From NCBI GenBank assembly GCA_019321725.1, contig CM033107.1, positions 15,181,445-15,245,444 of the forward strand: a stretch of DNA of 64,000 bases, in the 5' to 3' direction. The position numbers and the translations under genes were made by a program. A model generated the notes under the pieces. It searched no databases. It saw only the letters and a list, made by a program, of their open reading frames with translations, and had not been told where the DNA came from. Positions within the stretch are counted from its first letter, which is position 1. Each line of letters opens with the position of its first letter. Positions 46,091-57,356 of the stretch are shown here, piece after piece. The stretch is from Paulownia fortunei (lineage: Eukaryota; Streptophyta; Magnoliopsida; Lamiales; Paulowniaceae).

Positions 46091-46590
46091 GGTATTCGGT
46101 TTCAGTCTAGCTAAAGACTTTAAACAAAGTGCTTCTTCGGAGGCAACCCAAGCTCTCTTTTCTTATTTTTGTGTGTGTTGTTTTATTTCTTGTTATTAGT
46201 GTATTGTTATATCATGATGATTGTTCCTTAATATTTTACTCATTTTTGCTGGATAAATATTGAAAATACAAAAAAAAAAAAAAAAAAACAACAGGTTTTT
46301 AATTCTGGAAGAACACCACCTATTTTCAGGAAAGTCCTCTAATTTTACAATTCTCTCAATCATGGAGGACAATGCTTATATTAAGTTTTGGGGGGTTTAG
46401 GATAATTGCCTTATTGTTTGATATATTTAATGCTTATTTGTAGCTTGTTTTGGTTTATTGATTTGTTTAGTTTATTGATTGTCAAGTTTAGTGATAAATA
46501 ATATGCGTATTAAAAAAGAGTGAATATTAGAATCTATGTTTGTTTACATGTCTAAACATCAAAAAATAGTTTTATTTACTTTAATTAAAT
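46091..46590 (+). other. Athila copy 3 3' region, truncated before the 3' LTR
   Basis: The sequence after integrase contains the conserved Athila block ctagctaaagactttaaacaaagtgcttcttcggaggcaaccc and an A run of about 19 at 46269-46287. The block atggaggacaatgcttatattaagttttggggggtttagg follows (46360-46400), which resembles the purine-rich stretches of Athila 3' regions. The 3' LTR is missing; unrelated gag sequence follows from about 46591. No env-like reading frame is present. Confidence 0.75.
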
Positions 46591-47011
46591 TAGCGATGAG
46601 CTTTCTGCGCATGAACAATTATGAGTTCAGCCTGCTCAGCAACTAATGCTCTCTCAGTGATCTATGAATATGTGACTTGTTGAATTCTCGCCATATTAAT
46701 ATCTCCGTATAGCTCTAGCCTCAAACCCTCAAAGAATCTCTCTACTTTCAATGCATCACTGCTCACCATATGTGTGGCAAACCTAGACAACTGTTCAAAT
46801 TTATGAATATAGTCCCCGACTATCATAACTCTCTACCACAACTGTATAAATTCATTCATCTTCATTGCACGAATAAGAGTTGTGAATTATTTGATCCTGA
46901 ATAACTCTTTAAATCTTTCCCAAGTTATACTAGTAGAATAATCTATGCTCTTCATTGTATCTAACCAATGGCCAGCACTTCCACGAAGCATAAAAGAGGT
47001 GTACGTCATCT
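46591..47011 (-). pseudogene. Chromoviral Ty3/gypsy gag fragment
   Basis: Minus-strand translation from 47011 gives TYTSFMLRGSAGHWLDTMK, TSITWERFKELF, MKMNEFIQLW, VGDYIHKFEQLSRFATHMV, KVERFFEGLRLELYGDI and ALVAEQAEL. This is the Retrotrans_gag pattern of chromoviruses such as Tekay. Stops interrupt it near 46890 and 46660. Its N-terminal side runs into the assembly gap, so what lies upstream is unknown. Confidence 0.85.
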
Positions 47012-47111
47012 NNNNNNNNNNNNNNNNNNNNNNNNNNNNNNNNNNNNNNNNNNNNNNNNNNNNNNNNNNNNNNNNNNNNNNNNNNNNNNNNNNNNNNNNN
47101 NNNNNNNNNNN
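47012..47111. other. Assembly gap (100 N)
   Basis: Exactly 100 N, the usual placeholder for a gap of unknown size. It separates Ty3 gag on the left from copia leader sequence on the right, so the two sides need not be neighbours in one element. Confidence 0.99.
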
Positions 47112-47241
47112 AAATCGCATAAAACTCTTTTTATCACACATTAAAACATAGTTTATCAAAAATTTCAATTCAACAATTAAATCAAATCAGACATAAATAT
47201 GCAAAAAATAAGTTAAACACACAACCTAAACTCTGATACCA
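47112..47241 (-). other. Copia leader and tRNA-Met primer-binding site
   Basis: The PBS TGGTATCAGAG is on the minus strand at 47231-47241, one base from an LTR end. The AT-rich sequence to its left resembles the leader next to the PBS at 38211. Only about 120 bases remain before the gap. Confidence 0.85.
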
Positions 47242-47242
47242 T

Positions 47243-47852
47243 TGTTGGGTTTCATATATCCCGAGATGGGTAAAGTAGTGGGAAATTAAAATTTCAATAA
47301 AAATCATAAACAATGCATATCAAATATGCATCCTGGGAATTGATACAAATTAATTGGTTGGATCAACTTATTTTCTTTAACAATTAAAAACTAGGTTCCT
47401 GGTTTATACTTGAAAACACATCGATTGATTTAGGGATCGAAGAAATCCAAATTCCTAACAGCCCGATTAGAAAATTCTCATTTGACAAATGATATTTTCA
47501 ATTGAGAATTTTTCATGGGTCGTTTGTGTACTTGTTCCTTAACAAGTACTTATACACATGCACTAGCATGCCAATGTCTATAGAATGAGATATCCTCCTT
47601 TCTAGCATGTATCATGCGTGTGAGTCTATCAGGCTTATCGATGTCTAGCATGTATCATGCATGCAAGTTCCATAATTGCCATCATATGCGCGATCATGCG
47701 TCGTAGTTATAAATAATTTAGGGACTTCATCTAATTAATAAAATAATCAAATATAAAGAAATATCTTTTATTAATATACTTTATGAATAAGATAGTCTTT
47801 ACAAGAGTATAAAATCTCGCCACTAATTAGCTTGCCAGACACTCTTCTAACA
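47243..47852 (-). mobile_element. Short copia-type LTR (about 610 bases)
   Basis: It starts TGTTGGGTTTCATAT beside the PBS and ends ACTCTTCTAACA, the family termini. It shares the tgtacttgttccttaacaagtact block and the tttagggacttcatctaat...acaagagtataaa block with 18260-18600. It lacks the aattaatt-rich middle of over 1 kb that the other copies have. It is complete at both ends, so it is a short variant of the family. As part of a minus-strand element, its partner LTR lies beyond the gap or is lost. Confidence 0.85.
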
Positions 47853-48254
47853 TAAGTGTTGGTCACAGGTGATGTGATAATTAAATGTATTAATATGGAT
47901 GTTTGATGGGTCTCACTTGATATCAAGTACCATATGGGCTCATATAACTGTGGTATATGAGAAAAGTTGAGGTAAAATAGTTTCAGAGTTGCATGAAGAT
48001 GTAACTGTTAATGTGTTAACCACTTTTTAATATAATTATATGCGCTCCTAAAATTTGGGTTTATGATGATATTAATTGGACCTCAAGCCCACGAGGGAAT
48101 TGGATTTCCTAAATTTCCATCTAGAGGTAATGGAATTCAAAAAAAATAGTGAAAGATATTTATAATTAAAGACCATATTATAAATGAATATTAATAGAAT
48201 AAGTGCTTAATTTTCTACCTTGCATAGGGTAATAGTTATTGCTAGTAAAACCAC
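47853..48254. other. Unassigned AT-rich stretch
   Basis: No protein similarity, PBS or LTR end was recognised. It may be leader sequence of the plus-strand copia element that follows. Nothing coding is supported. Confidence 0.4.
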
Positions 48255-48990
48255 TTAACCTAGTCTAGACACACAAACAAACTCATTGGCCCAATCTATT
48301 TGGATTGTGTTTAGAGTTTGAGAATGGTTCTTGAATTCGAAAATATCATAAATGTGCTTGAGGATTTCTACAAAGGGTTCTAGAAATGGCTCCCAGAAAA
48401 GTTGTGGAAGCGCCTTCCGTAAATGCTGTACACGCACATTCTACAAATATTGTGGAAGAGCTTATTATAATTATTTTAGAAGGTCCTTCTATAAAAGTTA
48501 TAGGAGCCTCTAACCATGAAAGCATATTTTGCTTATTGTTTCCTTCTACTCTAAGACAAACGGTCTAAGAGAAGGATGAGAAAGGGTTCTCAAAAGGAAA
48601 CAAAAGATAAAATAAGGCAATGCTAGAAAATCAGTTCGGATAAGAAAGTTTATGCCACCATTATCGGGACATAGAAAGAGGAAGTGCAAGTACTGACTAA
48701 TTAAATTAAAATAGATTCTACTTTAAGATTCTAATTTGTTCAAGTTAACTATTAGGATTGATAATTCTTTTTGGGTATTGGATACCGAATATGACCCCAT
48801 CTCAGCAATGGTTGCAGAGGATGACATGAAGAAAGAGACTAAGAGGAAAAGACAACCTTTAAGCTTGGAAATGAAGCTAAGGTTACTTCATTAGATAAAG
48901 GAACGTTCTACTTAGCTTTGGATGGAATTAAGGTAGTATTGTTTATTTATCATTTGTATTAAAAAATTATTAAGAAAAGCATAAACGAAT
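48255..48990 (+). pseudogene. Ty1/copia gag end and protease remnant (very decayed)
   Basis: A GHRKRKCKY tail of a gag zinc knuckle is read at about 48665-48695. A protease-like SFWVLDTEYDP segment follows (about 48765-48800), where WVLDTG would be expected. LGNEAKVTSLDKGTFYLAL (about 48850-48915) matches the copia protease-integrase junction block. The rest is scrambled by frameshifts, and the integrase core is missing before RT begins near 49000. The assignment rests on short motifs in the right order ahead of an unmistakable RT. Confidence 0.6.
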
Positions 48991-49925
48991 TACTAACTTC
49001 TAGTATGCAACCTCCAAGATCTTGAGGTTACCTATATAGTAAGTCCTCTTGCTAGAGAGCAACAAGGAGGATCTCCCTTTGGATGTTAATCCAATAGATT
49101 AAGAAGTAGTGATGTTGACATCAAATTCTTAAAGATGGCGAAAGGACATGCAATTTGAAAGGACACTAACAAGATATTGACCGTAATGGACCCACTGGAG
49201 GGAATGGTTCCCATTGACTACAATTAGGTTTACAAACAAAAAAATTGGAGTACACAGGAAGGTGGTGACCTATAAGGCATGACTAGTAGTGAATGGTTAT
49301 GCTCAAAGCCAAGGTGTTGACTGTTGAGGAAACCTTTTATCAGATGTGATGCTAATATTCATTTGGATCTTGCTAGACATATGTGTGTATTATGAGTATG
49401 AGATATGAAAAAAAGATGTGAAAACCGCCTTCCTCGATGGTGGTAGTGAGAAGGAGATTTATATGAAGCAGACTAAAACCTTCATATCTAAAGAAAGCAT
49501 GCCAAAGTTTTGCAAGCTTCATAGGTCTACTTATGGACTCAAAAAAATTCTCCGAATGTGGAACATTAGATTAGTTGAACCAATAAAATAGTTTGATTCC
49601 ATTAGGAATGCGAATGAACCAAGTGTGTTTCAAGTTCGTGGGAGTATGGTGATGTTTCTTGTATTTCAAGTTGATGACATTCTACTTGTAAGGATAATGT
49701 AGAAATGTTGCAGTCAATTACGACTTGTCTACTACTAAGTTGTCTAAGAAGGATTTGGGAAAAACATCTTAGAGGTTAGGGATAAGGATCTATAAAGATA
49801 GATCTAAGAGGATGCTCGACTATCCTAAATCTATATAAATAGATTAGATGCTAAAGAGGTTTAGCATGGAAAAATCAAAGAAGAGATTTTTGCCTATGAG
49901 TCATGGGATTTCTCTTTCAAAACGT
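48991..49925 (+). pseudogene. Ty1/copia reverse transcriptase, N-terminal and central part
   Basis: Plus-strand translation shows VVNGYAQSQGVD, ILLDICVYYEYE, DVKTAFLDGGSEKEIYMKQ, KFCKLHRSTYGLKK, a MWNIRL box, FQVDDILLV (VDD at 49670-49678; the preceding Tyr of YVDD reads Gln) and RLSK-type MSHGISLSK at the right edge. Frames shift several times. The coding sequence is interrupted at 49925 by an Athila element and resumes at 57357 in register with the copia consensus (LSKRMS, then KTPEE-like). Confidence 0.9.
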
Positions 49926-50203
49926 ATGTCTGTTCGTGAAAATTATGCAAACCGCAAGTACACGGTGTCAAGTTTTAATACAACGATGAGTATCGTATCG
50001 TACCCACAAGGATTGTAATAAAAAATTGCATTAAGTACCTGTAACACCCTCACCCCCCCCCATTCCTACACAACCATATATATATTATATAATTTGACAT
50101 GATAGAACCTGTGTGCATGCATGGAATATTTTTTTTTTTAACATTTTAAGAAAAGCTAAATCACTTCTTACATACACAACCTTGTTTAAAATAGAAGGAT
50201 CAG

Positions 50204-50213
50204 TATTTATATA
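50204..50213 (-). promoter_or_regulatory. TATA box of Tekay LTR F
   Basis: TATATAAATA on the minus strand, aligned with LTRs D and E. Confidence 0.75.
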
Positions 50214-50679
50214 AAAACACAATACCCACAACGACCACAATATTTACATACTTAATTACAGTAAAGTTTTAAAAGAGAAATATAGTACCAATCCAAAAAC
50301 ATAATACACCAGACTCAAAATATAACAAGCCAACAAAATAGCCCAACAGGTCGTCATCCATGTACACACTCCCTCAAACACCTGCAGGAGCTCCAACAGC
50401 CAACCAGCCAGCCAAAGATGCTTCAAGTATCATCATACTCACCTACAATGCATAAACTATATGAGCTAACGCTCAGGAAGTAAAGATTATGCATGTCAAA
50501 GAATAATCCACAATATCAAGTCATGCAACTCAAAATGCTATGCTCACAATGCAATTTTATGCATCAAAATATTTCTCTCAAAATCATTTCTTTCTTGGGC
50601 CCCTGACCAACGCTACTATCTCATGCACCGGAAAAGAGCTCTGTATACCGCCATAATCCAATGGCCAATAATCATATAA

Positions 50680-50768
50680 GCATGCAAATCCATGCATACT
50701 CATACGCATGCAAATCCATGCACGCGAACCTGCAAATCCATGCATAACACCATGCAAATCCATGCATG
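50680..50768. repeat. Four-unit GCATGCAAATCCATGCAT array in LTR F
   Basis: The same four-unit array as in LTR D, with one unit slightly better preserved (ccatgcac where D has ccatacac). CATGCACGTG follows at 50861-50870. Confidence 0.85.
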
Positions 50769-53700
50769 CTTCGGTACACTAGTAGTGGTCAACAAAACAT
50801 TTTCCTTTCTCTGAATCATGCCGTGCAATGCAAGATTTATCACAATGCTAGTATATGATGCATGCACGTGCTAATGACAATGCCCATGTATGTATGCTCA
50901 ATGGAGAGCCCTCTACTATGCACATATGATTTATGATATTACATATAATTCACACATCTACTATGTCTATGCATTGTAGTTGCAAATGAATCTTTACTTA
51001 CCTTTCACTTGGTTGGTGGCTTAGTCTAAATTTGTTTAGTATTCCTCTCCAACCTTAGATGTAAAATAGCCTGTAATATTACCCAACATCAAGCACCATT
51101 CCCAATTTGGCAAGTTGAAAGCACAAAATCTCATACTAGACCTTAAACACCAAGCTATAAGCTAACAATCAAGCTTTCACAAACTAGAACCAATATAGCC
51201 CCTCAAATACCTCAATTTCTCATCTTAAATACATGAAAACATCATGTAATTGAAGTATTATAACTCTAATAGCATGTACCTAATTGTTAACACTCAATAG
51301 CAACATGTCTAGGTTGAAACATGCTAAGTGATCAAATGTGGCAGATTCACATTTTCATATTTTCTTGCTGTCAAGTTTAGTTGCATGATAATTTTAACAT
51401 CCCTAAACATATCCAATCACTCCAAAATTTTTACCACACTTATATAACATGTATATAAATGTAACAATATCATAGAATTGCTGAAAATCATGGATATAGC
51501 TTCCCAAGTTCAGCTCTCTTCACGACATACTGAAACAGATTATTTCCTACCGTGACAGTTTTGCACACTTCATGACATTAATGGTTTTGGCACCCTTAAG
51601 TATATTCAATCACTCCAAAATTTTCACCATACTTAGATAACATATATAATGAGACAACCAGGTCATATTATTACCAAAAATAATCGATTTAGCTCCCTTA
51701 ATTCAGTTTCCTTCACAGCACACCAAAACAGATTTTGCTATTTTGGCAGTTTGAGTGTTTCTCCAATATCATTCTCTATTTCAATTTCCAACTGATAAAA
51801 ATTCATTCCAATACTCTTAACTCATATATGGTCATGTAAATGGTAATAATTATAGGTTTTATTCAACATACCATACACTTTTGAAGTCTAAAACACAAGA
51901 AAACAGTAAGATGACAGTTTCTGCCACAAGTATTTCCTATTAAGTGTTTGTGATCAAAAACCCTTTCTTTGTGCACCAAAGTCTAACTAAAAACTTCCTA
52001 ACACTTTTATAAGAGATATTGAAAGCTTAATAAGCCATAAAACCATTCATAATAATCTGAAAACCAAAGGCAAAACCGTAGATAAGTGTTACCTATGCAG
52101 ATTTTGAGGCTAACTTGATGGTAATCACTTCTTCTTTGCTTTTCTTGCTTTTATTTCAACTTGGAATCAATTTGGATCACATGGAGACCTTAAGGTGTGT
52201 GTTTGGAAGATGAAAATGGCTGAAATGAGGGTCTGGTCGTTGCTTAAGGGTGAAGGGTTTGAGGTGTTAGCTTGAGATGTTAGCTTAAGCTTAATAAGAA
52301 AGCACGAGGTGGCAAGTAAATGGCAAATCTGATTTTCTCCCTTATCTTGCAGCCCTAATCTTGTGTGTCTCATCTATTTTTATTTGGTTGCAACCTATCT
52401 TAATCACCATTCATTCCCATAGGTAATTCCTATGTCCGTTCATTCGATCTCCAAACCGATTCGCATCCGATTCTTAAAGAATTATCTAATTTGCATTTCT
52501 AAAATCATATGCACATAAGGGCCTTGTAATATGACACTTAATTCATATTATATCATGTCCAATATCCCAAGTATGCTAATTTACAAATATATACTTTTGA
52601 AATAACTTGATCAAATCAAATTAAACCGTATAAGGTTACTAGTAACACTTTTAGCACTTCTAAAATTATAACCTATATATCCCATCTATATCTAATATTG
52701 ACCCACCTCATTTTCTTCTTATTTCATTATAAAATCAACTACTTAGATTAAGAAATTCAATAACTAATATCGTGCAAGAGCTTCAGAATTAAGTTTAATA
52801 TTCAAGAATGTCGTATAAAATGAAATAAATTACGCAATGTCAATAGAAATGCAAATAGCATATAAAATTAACATGTAATGCATGAATCATATTTAGCCAT
52901 ATGAGTAGTAAGAGGCTCGGGTATCACAGTACCATAGTTCAAATAATCCTAATTTTATCTAGAAAATTGAGTGATGATTGGTAAACAAAGTAAAGTAAGA
53001 TAAAAATACGTAGACAAGAATGGAGTTTTTAGAAGCAATTCAACAAACACCTTATGATCAAGAAATTCTAGAGGAATGACTCACCTAATTATCACCTATG
53101 TTATTCCTTTCAAAATACACCAATTCAATTAACAACACATGTAAGTTAAGAATTCCTAAGTTTATCAATTCCCTCTCTTGAATGCCGAATTGACTATAAG
53201 TTCTAACATGAATTTTGATATCTGTATAAAAATTCAAGAGTAAAACTCTACAAAAGTTCAATGAATTTTTCTTCAAAACTTCAAAGGTTTCATAAGCTTC
53301 TCAACTCTATGATTCCTAGGTTGTATTATCCCTATGATCATATATAATCTTCCTTATCTCGAGTGTCGAATCTCATATGTCAAACGATATCAATTAGTGG
53401 CCAATTAATCAAGATGAAATGCTAAACAAGATAACACAAACAAGATGAATAACTTGAACTAATATTATTTAGAATTCAAAATATAGGTTCAAATGAGGTT
53501 ATATCATCTTTTAGAAAGAAAAGTTTAGTTCCTCATGTATGAATAGAACTTCAAGAAATACATAAGAAAGAATATGAAAATTGTTCACCAATTTGTAAAG
53601 TGGAAGTAATGGTTGAAACTCTCCTTGTCTCCAAGAATGGCCTGTCTCTAAGAATGACCTTCTTCTCTCCAAGTCTCCTTATTCTCCTTTGCTTCTTGGC

Positions 53701-54430
53701 TTCTCCGTCCCAAAAACCCCTTTGGAGGCTTTTAGAATCCCTCAAAATAGATGGAAAATGTCCTAAAGAGGGAAAAATGCCTATTTTGACCTTACTTGTC
53801 TGCCCGACAGTACTTAAGCACTGCCTTGTCTGTCCAAAACAGTGTGTATAGCGCCTAGATGCTGCACTTGCTGTCCAGAATCAATTTCTGCAGTGTTTAT
53901 ATCCTTTTTTAACCGATTTTTCACCACTTTAGAGGCCAAAATAGCTTTGGTGTCTTCATATGAATTGTAGAGCTATGTGTTGGCTTTCCATTGGAACTTG
54001 AATCAACTAAATATGACTTCTGTGGAGAGAGTTAAATTGGAAATACCAAGATGTATCATCCCAAAAAATGTCAGCCCAGTTTTAACTTTTAATCTCGATT
54101 TTTCGCATTGATATTGATAAAATTGGATTTTGTGAAAAACATAAAATTTATATATGTATACCTCTTGGATTTCCATTGGTTTAAGAATTAAATCAAAATA
54201 ATATTGGATCAAAGAGTTATGATTGAAATACAAAAACTACCATCAATCGTACCATAATTCGGATTCTTCAACATTTCAACCAAGTTTTTGGTTTCTTTCC
54301 ATTTTCTCCTCGTTTTGTCATTACCTACAAGATTTCAAACTAAATGTATAAAAAATAACAAAAACACTTGAAAACAAACTAAATGTTAATCAAAAGACAT
54401 ATGAATTATTGGTATAAAACCAACTTATCA

Positions 54431-56090
54431 AATACCCCAAAACTTTTCCTATTACTCGTTCTCGAGAAAAACTCAAAATCAAATAATCATAGGATCATAC
54501 TTTGGTCATGAATTACTAAATTTGATCAACCAATTCAAATGCCTCATCAATTTTTATTGTACATGAATCTAAAGGTTAGTCACAAAGCTAATCAAATGAC
54601 ACTACAAAACTTGTGCTTTATTAATATAGTCATGAATTCAAAACGTGTGTGTATGAAGTGTCAATCTCAAGTTTCATGCATGGATTTTAAGTATAAATTT
54701 CACAACCAATAATTCTCATGATCTAAGAAAAGAAATTGTAGATGTTCCATATGCTTGTTTTTCATACAAATTGTCAACTAATATAGACACTTGCAAACTT
54801 GGATCAAAAGGACTTCAATAAGCTTGTAACGTAAGGCTTAGGTATTGGTTTACAAAGAAAGGTAGGGATAAATAACGTAAGAGAGCATAAAACGTTGCAC
54901 ATAGAATCTCATTCTCCTTCTTTCTTTTTTCTTTCCCAATTTTTTTTTCTTTAGGATTCATGCTTTTCTTCTATTTTCTTTTTCACAATTTTTTTTGTTC
55001 TTTTTTTTTCATGAATCCCAAGGATTCATTTCTTGTTCTTTTGCTTTCACAACCCCCAAACTTATTTCCTTTCATCAACATGAGTTGTCATTTTTTTGCA
55101 TATTTTCTTGGCTCATATCCCTTAATACATTCATTCGTACCCTCAATATGTTTCCATATGATCCCGTGATAAGATTGTGCACAAAATGTCATACTTTAAG
55201 CTCTTTTAGGAACAATCATTGGTTTTTCAGGCTATAAAGGGTCAGTATAGTGAGCTTCAAGAAATGAAGTCGAATGGTGGTTATTCATATGCCTTGCATA
55301 TACCATTCTTTGAAAAACAACTCAAAAGGGGTAACTAGTGAATAAAAATGTGATCATGGTAGGCTTGAAAGGCATAAACGAGTCAAAAATGGCCTAAATC
55401 ATTTTCAAGTTTGTAGTTATCTAGTTTCGCCTCAAAGAGTAATTAAGCAAATTCTAGAACATCACAAAATGACCAATATAACTCATTGGAAGCAAAATCC
55501 AAGACCAAGTAGCATGCAATTCACAAGTTTTTGATACAACGTGCTCAATGAAAAGTCATCATTCATGATAAGAATTAATTACACACAAGGATCGTCATGT
55601 CACAAGACTAGCAATCTTTCTTTCCTCTAGACTCTATACAATATCAATTAGGTATCATCATAGGCAATCGGTAATTAAGTTATTCATTCAATCACAAAAT
55701 ATGAACTTAACTAAGTTTGTCAACAAAGTGTGCTTGCTCTTAGACTTTAATCACACAACATGGGTAATTCAAATTGAAAAAAATGGCTCAATTGTTCACA
55801 TAAAGCTCAAACACACAAAATACAAATCCTACCCCCAACTTTATAATTAACATTGTCCTCAATGTTTAAAGAATTAAAGCACATAAGAGGTGGAAATAAG
55901 AAACTTTCCTTTCCAATAGATGATGCACTTGGAGTTCATGGAAGATCCACACATATCACCAAGGAGACATACATCTACACAAGAAAAGAAAGCATGAAAG
56001 CATCTGGATTAAAGCAACAAAAAACGCAAACATAGACAAAGAAATGCAATAGTTAAACATGCATAAATCTAGGAAGCAAACATATTTCAA
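54431..56090 (-). other. Athila 3' internal region with polypurine tract
   Basis: On the minus strand AAAAGTTTTGGGGTATT (54431-54449) lies directly before the LTR start, as expected of a polypurine tract. The rest is the untranslated Athila 3' region. It contains, on the minus strand, CATTGAGGACAATGTTAATT and AAAGTTGGGGG (about 55870-55830), the conserved purine-rich Athila blocks. T-rich runs (54900-55010) yield hydrophobic reading frames with no credibility. No env gene is seen. Confidence 0.8.
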
Positions 56091-57351
56091 AAACTAACAT
56101 GTAAGTTAAGAATTTCTAAACTCATCAATTCCCTCTCTCGAGTGCCGAATTGACTATAAGTTCTAACATGAATTTTGATAACTATATAAAAATTCAAGAG
56201 TAAAACTCTATAAAAGTTCAATGAATTCTTCTTCAAAACTTCAAAGGTTTCATAAGTTTCTCACCTCTATGATTCCTAGGTTGTGTTATCCCTATGATCA
56301 TGTATAATCTTCCTTCTCTCGAGTGTCGAATCTCATACGTCAAACAATCTCAATTAGTGGCCAATTAATCAAGATGAAATACTAAACAAGATAACGCAAA
56401 CAAGATGAATAACTTGAACTAATATTATTTGGAATTCAAAATATAGGTTCAAATGAGGTTACATCATCATCTAGAAAGAAACGTTTAGTTCCTCATATAT
56501 GAATATAACTTCAAGAAATACATAAGAAAGAATATGAAAATTGTTCACCAACTTATGAAGTGGAAGTAATGGTTGAAGCTCTCTTTGTCTCTAAGTCTCC
56601 TTGTTCTCTTTTGCTTCTTGGCTTCCCCTCCTTTTCTCTTCCTCAAAAACTCCTTTGGAGGCTTTTAGAATTCTTCAAAATAGATGAGAAATACCCTAAA
56701 GAGGGCAAAATGCCCATTTTGACCTTACTTGTCTGCCTGGCAGCACCTTGTCTATCCAAAATAGTGTGTACAGCGCCTAGGCACTGTACTTGCTGTCCAG
56801 AATCAGTTTCTACAGTGCTTATATCCTTTTTGAACCGATTGTTCACCACTTTAGATGCCAAAATAGCTTTTTATGTCTTCATATGAATTGTATCACTATG
56901 TGTTGGCTTTCTATTGGAACTTGAATCAACTAAATATGACTTCTTTGGAGAGAGTTATGCTGGAAATACCAAGATATATCATCCCAGAAAATTTCAGCCC
57001 AGTACTGACTTTTAAACTCGGTTTTTTGCATTGATATCGACAGAATTGGATTTTGTGAAAAACATAAAAGTTATAGATATATCTCTTGTATTTCCATTCA
57101 TTCAAGAATAAAATCAAAATAATATTAGATCAAAGAGTTATGATTGAAATACAAAAACTGCTATCAGTCGCACCACAATTCGGATTCTTCAACATTTCAA
57201 CCAAGTTTTTGGTTTCTTTCCATTTTCTTCTCCTTTTGTCATTACCTATAAGATTTCAAACTAAATGCATAAAAAGTAACAAAAATACTTAAAAATAAAC
57301 TAAATGTTAATCAAAAGACATATGAATTATTGGTATAAAACCAACTTATCA
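56091..57351 (-). mobile_element. Athila-type 5' LTR (right LTR of deleted element), truncated at left
   Basis: Read on the minus strand it starts TGATAAGTTGGTTTTATACC at 57351 and follows the left LTR through about 1.26 kb. It ends near ctaacatgtaagttaag (56091), so the last 350 or so bases of the LTR are missing. Internal 3' sequence is fused to it, and the PBS, gag and pol are gone. The TSD copy atgtc follows at 57352-57356. Confidence 0.9.
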
Positions 57352-57356
57352 ATGTC

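Larger units (their letters stand above)
50040..52928 (-). mobile_element. Tekay/Del solo LTR F, young, with target-site duplication
   Basis: The 2.89 kb LTR starts TGTAACACCC and ends GGGTATCACA, with perfect gtacc repeats at 50035-50039 and 52929-52933. It is near-identical by eye to LTR D (20906-23771) apart from scattered substitutions and small indels, such as an extra agcttgagatgtt stretch near 52268. It contains the same TATA box (50204-50213), RY array (50680-50768) and CATGCACGTG site (50861-50870). Solo LTR; no coding sequence. Confidence 0.95.
49931..54430 (-). mobile_element. Athila-type 3' LTR (left LTR of deleted element), split by Tekay LTR F
   Basis: It runs TGTTCGTGAAAATT to AACTTATCA, that is, minus-strand TGATAAGTTGGTTTTATACC to CACGAACA. 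It is split at 50040-52933 by a Tekay solo LTR; without it the LTR is about 1.6 kb. The flank atgtc (49926-49930) is repeated at 57352-57356, giving the TSD of the whole Athila element. It matches the plus-strand LTR 40025-41308 throughout. The frame 53600-53851 lies in U3 and recurs at 56560-56886 because the LTRs are homologous. Confidence 0.93.

Noticed and set aside
46887..47168. Reading frames that run through the N gap on both strands
   Set aside because: The middle third is N; the two sides belong to different retrotransposons, so no protein can be claimed.
54960..55237. Hydrophobic, Phe-rich frames suggesting membrane proteins
   Set aside because: They are produced by T-rich runs in the Athila 3' region; no homology or conserved start.
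54431..56090. Athila env-like gene between the LTRs
   Set aside because: No signal peptide, transmembrane pattern or long frame was found; the stretch fits an untranslated 3' region.
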